Position numbers and translations under genes: made by a program. Source: Nitrospira sp. (GTDB lineage Bacteria; Nitrospirota; Nitrospiria; Nitrospirales; Nitrospiraceae). From it: a stretch of DNA of 64,000 nt. The stretch is from NCBI GenBank assembly GCA_005116745.1, contig SWDS01000010.1, forward strand, positions 172,208-236,207, read 5' to 3'. The notes below the pieces were generated by a model that searched no databases, was not told the origin of the DNA, and saw only the letters and a program-made list of their open reading frames with translations. This document shows positions 60,478-64,000 of this stretch, in pieces. Every line of letters begins with the position of its first letter. Position 1 is the stretch's first letter.

Positions 60478-61548
60478 ATGTACCTAGGAATATCTCGTCA
60501 ACAGATAGCTTGCGCCGTGCTGACACTTTTCCTTGTGCCTACAGCGGGGTATGCGATGTCAGGCATGGAGATGCCGCATGGCGGACACGGAACATCAACG
60601 TCCTCTCTATCGAAGAGTCTAGGCGAACCCCTCAATACCTCAGAATCCGAAATCGAGATTACGTATAGTGCTGACGGAAATACCGCCATCTTCGTCTCCG
60701 GCCGCCAAGGGAGCGTCCCGTCACCCGGTGTTCCCTACAATTTAGACATCTGGATAGCTCATAAGGTAAATGGCACATGGCAAAGCCCGATTCATCTGGG
60801 ACCAGGCATCGATCCCACGGTGGGGCCGAACATCAATACATCGGCATGGGAGCTGGAACCGAGCTTCTCGGATGACGGCAATGTCATTTATTTTACGCGA
60901 TACGAGCAGCCGGGCAATCTCTCTACCGGTGACCTGTATGTGACGCAGAAAATCAACGGGGTCTGGCAACCGGCCAAGAATTGGAACGATGTCCCCGAAC
61001 TGCCGCACCTCAATACGCCGACCGGCGAGGAACACTGCCCGATCATTGCGTCCGACAGTCTGATCTATTTCAACTACCAGCAGCCCGGAGTGACACAAGA
61101 CAGCGACGTCTGGAAAGTTGAAAAGAAAGACGGTGTGTGGCAGAAGCCTGAGAGTCTAGGGCCACGCCTCAATTCGCCCTATCGGGACCATATGCACTGG
61201 ACCGGCCTGTCGAAGGACGGGAAGAGTCTCATTATCACCAGTACGCGCCCGGACATGGGCTCGCGGGGCGGACATGATATGTGGATTTCCTACCAGAATC
61301 CCAATGGCGAATGGCAAGAGCCATTGAACCTCGGTGATACGATCAATACGGCCGGCGAAGATATGTGTTGGATCTTTACCCCGGATGGTAAGACGTTCAC
61401 GGGTAGTTGGGGCCCTCGTGATTCCTACAACCACGACTTGATGTGGGTAAAGAAAGATGATGTTCCGCTGTTGAAAAACTTTGAGCCGATCGGACCACCG
61501 CCGAATCTGCTCGCCACCAGCAAAAAGAAATTCAACGATATAAAATAA
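60478..61548 (+). CDS. Exported TolB-like beta-propeller (PD40) protein
   Basis: 356 residues from ATG 60478 with AAAGGAGGACCC upstream. Signal peptide (IACAVLTLFLVPTAGYA), a His/Met-rich stretch (SGMEMPHGGHGTS) that could bind copper, then WD40-like/PD40 repeats: ITYSADGNTAIFVSGRQGSV, PSFSDDGNVIYFTRYEQPGN, GLSKDGKSLIITSTRPDMGS, GGHDMWISYQNPNGEWQEPL. Each has an S-x-D-G-x-x-[IL]-x-F core. Secreted protein of unknown role, possibly binding a partner or a polysaccharide. Confidence 0.8.
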   Translation: MYLGISRQQIACAVLTLFLVPTAGYAMSGMEMPHGGHGTSTSSLSKSLGEPLNTSESEIEITYSADGNTAIFVSGRQGSVPSPGVPYNLDIWIAHKVNGTWQSPIHLGPGIDPTVGPNINTSAWELEPSFSDDGNVIYFTRYEQPGNLSTGDLYVTQKINGVWQPAKNWNDVPELPHLNTPTGEEHCPIIASDSLIYFNYQQPGVTQDSDVWKVEKKDGVWQKPESLGPRLNSPYRDHMHWTGLSKDGKSLIITSTRPDMGSRGGHDMWISYQNPNGEWQEPLNLGDTINTAGEDMCWIFTPDGKTFTGSWGPRDSYNHDLMWVKKDDVPLLKNFEPIGPPPNLLATSKKKFNDIK

Positions 61549-61648
61549 TTGGCGGACGCTGGAAGGCACCCATAGTAGGACAGGTCAACGGGTGCGCATT
61601 AGTGGATTCGAAGCGTAGCGGATTGGTGATGACGACTTGATCGCCGAA

Positions 61649-61771
61649 TCACTCGGCAGCTTCGACGCTGCTGACCTTGAACGTCAAATCGAGCATGGAG
61701 TAGATTGCAAGTGACCCACCGGGCTTGACGTTCTGTTTCCCGGCGAGGTGAATGATGTGGTCTACGACCAT
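61649..61771 (-). CDS. Possible 40-residue protein or gene fragment
   Basis: From ATG 61771 the reverse strand encodes VVDHIIHLAGKQNVKPGGSL then AIYSMLDLTFKVSSVEAAE and a stop. It has regular codon use, but the ribosome site is weak and it could equally be a leftover of a larger gene. Not recognised. Confidence 0.3.
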   Translation of the reverse strand: MVVDHIIHLAGKQNVKPGGSLAIYSMLDLTFKVSSVEAAE

Positions 61772-61788
61772 AGGGTAGTCAGATTACT

Positions 61789-62808
61789 TCAGTTTTGCTG
61801 TTTGAGGTGTTTTGCCTGTTCTGGTGCTTTCGGATTGGGATTAGTATGAGGGTGCACTGCTAGTTTCGCGAGAACCGGCTGAGCTGCTGTAATCCTGTGT
61901 TCGACAGCCCGGGTCAACCACCGGCGAGCCTCATCCGTACTTCTTGTGACTCCGCGCCCGTAGGCGTACATCACCCCGAGAACGTACATCGCTTGTCCAT
62001 TGCCGGTCTCCGCCAGGTGGTGGAGACCGGGAGAAGCTTTCTTGTACCAACTGACTGATTCTGGGGTCTGTCGCCCGCCATGCTGTGCATAATAACGTCC
62101 GAGACGATACTGGGCAAAGGCATCGCCCTGTTCCGCCAGGCGAGCGTCGATGTCTGACTCTTGAACAGGTCTTGAGGTCGATGAGCTTACTGTCGATTGT
62201 TTGTTAGCTGATGATGCAATATTGAGGTCAATGGGATGGTTGATTAGCTCGGAGGACTTGGGTGTTGAGTTTTGACTCTGATGGAGTTGTGGCGTGAGTC
62301 GATCGGCTACGTGAACATCGCGATTCTGGATATGTGCTGGTGTGGAGGCCGGCATATGTGATGCTATGTTTTCGTTAGTTGGAGATACCGCGCTGTGGTC
62401 AGCTGGGCGGTTGGCCGGCTCGGAGGATTGAGGCGTTAAGTCTTGGCTGTGTGTGCTGTGGGGCGTGTGCTGATCAGGATCAAGGGGAGGGGAAGGTGGA
62501 GGATTGTTAGATTCAGCCAGGCCTTCAGCCTGTGAGAGGGGCGTCAGGCTGAAGGCGTTCTGATTTGGTAACGGTTCCGTTGCTGATTGCGGTTGGCCAC
62601 ATTTTTCAGCCAGGCCATTCGAGCCTTCCTGTGCGACGCCTGGTTGACAGTTCGCCCTGTCGTCGGAGACCAGAGGCCATACGCCTAGTGTCGACGCACC
62701 CCAGACGAGCGCGACGATGAACAACGCACAAAGGAGCAGTCGGCGCCTCAAGATCGTGCGATCGCTGGGTGGCACTAGAACGAGTCCAGGATAGCCTTTC
62801 TTGGCCAT
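61789..62808 (-). CDS. Membrane-anchored Sel1-repeat protein
   Basis: 339 residues from the ATG at 62808 with GGGAGAAGGC upstream. One membrane helix near the N-terminus (LLLCALFIVALVWGASTLGV), then ~180 residues of Ser/Pro/Asn/Gln-rich periplasmic linker containing loose repeats of TPQSSEPANRP / TPKSSELINHP type, then two Sel1-like repeats: AQYRLGRYYAQHGGRQTPES and AMYVLGVMYAYGRGVTRSTD with EARRWLTRAVEH. Sel1 repeats mediate protein contacts, often at the cell envelope. Partner unknown. Confidence 0.75.
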   Translation of the reverse strand: MAKKGYPGLVLVPPSDRTILRRRLLLCALFIVALVWGASTLGVWPLVSDDRANCQPGVAQEGSNGLAEKCGQPQSATEPLPNQNAFSLTPLSQAEGLAESNNPPPSPPLDPDQHTPHSTHSQDLTPQSSEPANRPADHSAVSPTNENIASHMPASTPAHIQNRDVHVADRLTPQLHQSQNSTPKSSELINHPIDLNIASSANKQSTVSSSTSRPVQESDIDARLAEQGDAFAQYRLGRYYAQHGGRQTPESVSWYKKASPGLHHLAETGNGQAMYVLGVMYAYGRGVTRSTDEARRWLTRAVEHRITAAQPVLAKLAVHPHTNPNPKAPEQAKHLKQQN

Positions 62809-62875
62809 GCCTTCTCCCGAGGGAATCCTTGGTCGGAGTATATCAGTGTGTCGGAACGCTGTCTCGCGCACTCTG

Positions 62876-63000
62876 GCAGGATGCTGAAAAAGTCCGCCAG
62901 CTTCGTTCTCGCATCGCTCAGAGGCTCAACGTACCGAAGCGTACGCCTCGCCTCTTCATTCGCTGCGGCCTTGCTGGACGTGCCTTTTTGAGCATCCTGC
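62876..63000. repeat. Dispersed palindromic-ended repeat, copy 3 (best preserved)
   Basis: 125 bp. Left end GCAGGATGCTGAAAAAG (62876-62892) and right end ctttttgagcatcctgc (62984-63000) are inverted repeats with one mismatch in 17. The interior holds cgttctcgcatcgctcag, ctcaacgtaccgaagcgtac and cgctgcggccttgctggac, all shared with copy 1. It has no coding frame of note. Confidence 0.85.
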
Positions 63001-63121
63001 GTGACGCGTTTGTATCGTTTCGCTGTCCCCTCTATAGATAGCCTCTTGTCCTCTCTAACTTCAAGCTCTTATAGTACAGACGAGAGTGGGTGTCATTGCC
63101 ACCGAGGAAAGCGAGAGAATC

Positions 63122-63538
63122 ATGCCGTCAACTGATAACCCCTTTGCCATCGTAGACATCAACGGTCCGTTTCGTGAGCCGCGAGAGCAGGTCTTTTCCT
63201 ACGACTATTCGATTCAACGATCCACCTGGGCGACGCCACATGGCGTACGCGTGAAGGTCTCAATACCGGATGAACTGGAGGTGCTGAAGCGTCGTCTCGT
63301 CGGAATGGCTGTCGGCTCGCCCGGCCAGCAATTGATGATGAGCAACATCCTCTCCAAAACGATTGCCGGCTGGAAGATGCAGGTGGCTGACGGGGAAGGC
63401 ATGTTGACGGAACGACGTGACATGCTGCTGGAGCCATTTATCGGGCCACTGGCCCATCTGTTCCCGAAGGTCGAGGCGTTGTTTACTGCGGATCAATCGG
63501 CTGTCCGGGAAGAAGTGAGGAGACGCATCGGGATCTGA
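63122..63538 (+). CDS. Hypothetical protein
   Basis: 138 residues from ATG 63122. Sequence: PSTDNPFAIVDINGPFREPR, then TWATPHGVRVKVSIPDELEV, a helix-rich centre (KRRLVGMAVGSPGQQLMMSN; MLTERRDMLLEPFIGPLAHL) and a charged end. It has no signal or membrane parts. Family not recognised; codon use is in line with neighbours, so it is probably real. Confidence 0.6.
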   Translation: MPSTDNPFAIVDINGPFREPREQVFSYDYSIQRSTWATPHGVRVKVSIPDELEVLKRRLVGMAVGSPGQQLMMSNILSKTIAGWKMQVADGEGMLTERRDMLLEPFIGPLAHLFPKVEALFTADQSAVREEVRRRIGI

Positions 63539-63573
63539 CACTTTGAGGGAAAGGGTACCGACCCGAATGGCGC

Positions 63574-64000
63574 TTACTTAAGCTTCTTAAGATGGCCATA
63601 GTTCCGGATATCCTCTCTGGCGACCGCACGGGGTTTGATGAGGAGCGGATAGGGTTTTGGTCGTCGCTTAATGGCTCGGGGTTCAATACGGCCAGCCCGG
63701 TTGCCTACGCGCTGTTGAGAGATCAGGACCAACAAGCCATGTGGCAGCTCATCCTGCTGGATACCAGCACCATAATGCGTCCACGCGTTCCAGAGTTGCA
63801 GGGTATGTTTGAAGCTCAGCTGGCGCGGTAGCCAGTTGGTGAGCAGTGCGGCCTGAGCCATCATCATCCGAAGCAGATTGTAGGCTAACAGATGGACCCA
63901 GATCTCCTTGATGGCCATGGTTGGGGTCTGACAACTCAACTGCTCCATGCCTAAGGTGCTCTTGATGTTGCGCAGATCGAGCTCGACATGCCATCGGCTT
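63574..64000 (-). CDS. IS4-family transposase, C-terminal part (cut by window end)
   Basis: The frame is open to the window edge. At the edge it reads SRWHVELDLRNIKSTLGMEQ, the Y/R-x-x-E-x6-K motif of IS4 transposases containing the third catalytic acid (Glu). It continues AIKEIWVHLLAYNLLRMMMA, the usual helix of the group, and ends in a basic tail. The upstream part with the other two acids lies outside the window. Confidence 0.85.
   Translation of the reverse strand, partial: SRWHVELDLRNIKSTLGMEQLSCQTPTMAIKEIWVHLLAYNLLRMMMAQAALLTNWLPRQLSFKHTLQLWNAWTHYGAGIQQDELPHGLLVLISQQRVGNRAGRIEPRAIKRRPKPYPLLIKPRAVAREDIRNYGHLKKLK

Overview
The window reads like chromosomal DNA of a Nitrospira-type bacterium (Nitrospirota). 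The GC content is moderate to high. Gene content fits an aerobic, metal-dependent chemolithotroph: a two-subunit pyruvate carboxylase, a dedicated molybdate importer, a periplasmic copper-storage protein, late haem biosynthesis genes, a NtrC-type two-component pair, and many small TA, REP and IS elements. The genus call is inference from content, not from a marker gene.

Layout. 1-1.5 kb: the 3' end of tex, a type II toxin-antitoxin pair and a second, diverged copy of the tex 3' end, followed by a HEPN-domain protein. 2.9-10.8 kb (minus strand): SemiSWEET, TenA, transhydrogenase SthA, a lipoprotein thiol peroxidase, an alpha/beta hydrolase whose 5' end runs into a dispersed repeat, and the pycB/pycA pair. 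11-18 kb is accessory: an exported beta-rich protein, a broken REP-associated transposase between near-perfect inverted repeats, a HigBA pair with a palindromic operator, a PD-(D/E)XK-like protein, an IS3 element that interrupts a small gene with a clean 3-bp duplication, and an IS30 element inside a REP-like end. 18-23 kb: a complete type I secretion operon (ABC exporter, HlyD, TolC). 23-28 kb: amylomaltase and a histidine kinase / sigma-54 regulator pair. 28-32.7 kb (minus): a lipoprotein, a stand-alone RAM domain, a proline-rich protein with a degenerate DpnII/MboI-type nuclease domain, a Tat-exported four-helix copper protein, two small exported or membrane proteins and a MarR regulator.

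32.7-39 kb is gene-poor and full of decayed DNA: an ORF with one amber stop, a 145-bp MITE-like element, transposase remnants, an intact tRNA-Arg(CCU) with a decayed partial duplicate 2.5 kb away, hairpins, a 21-residue Lys/Ala peptide gene, and a LexA/CI-like repressor followed by two small ORFs.

39.9-50 kb holds two back-to-back uptake systems. On the minus strand are an XRE-substrate-binding regulator, an alginate-export-type outer membrane channel and modABC. On the plus strand are a YezD-type protein, an OprP-type porin and an ssuABC-like sulfonate importer. Each pairs an outer-membrane channel with an ABC importer, which suggests dedicated routes across both membranes for molybdate and for a sulfur compound. 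50-52.3 kb: FmdB, a PstS-like binding protein, an IPT/TIG protein and an HMA-like protein in one minus-strand cluster of unknown role. 52.4-59.2 kb: small hypotheticals, an EamA transporter, a fatty-acid desaturase and hemE-hemH-hemG. 59.2-64 kb: an FNR-like reductase, a beta-propeller protein, a Sel1-repeat protein, a third copy of the dispersed repeat, a hypothetical protein and an IS4-type transposase cut by the window end.
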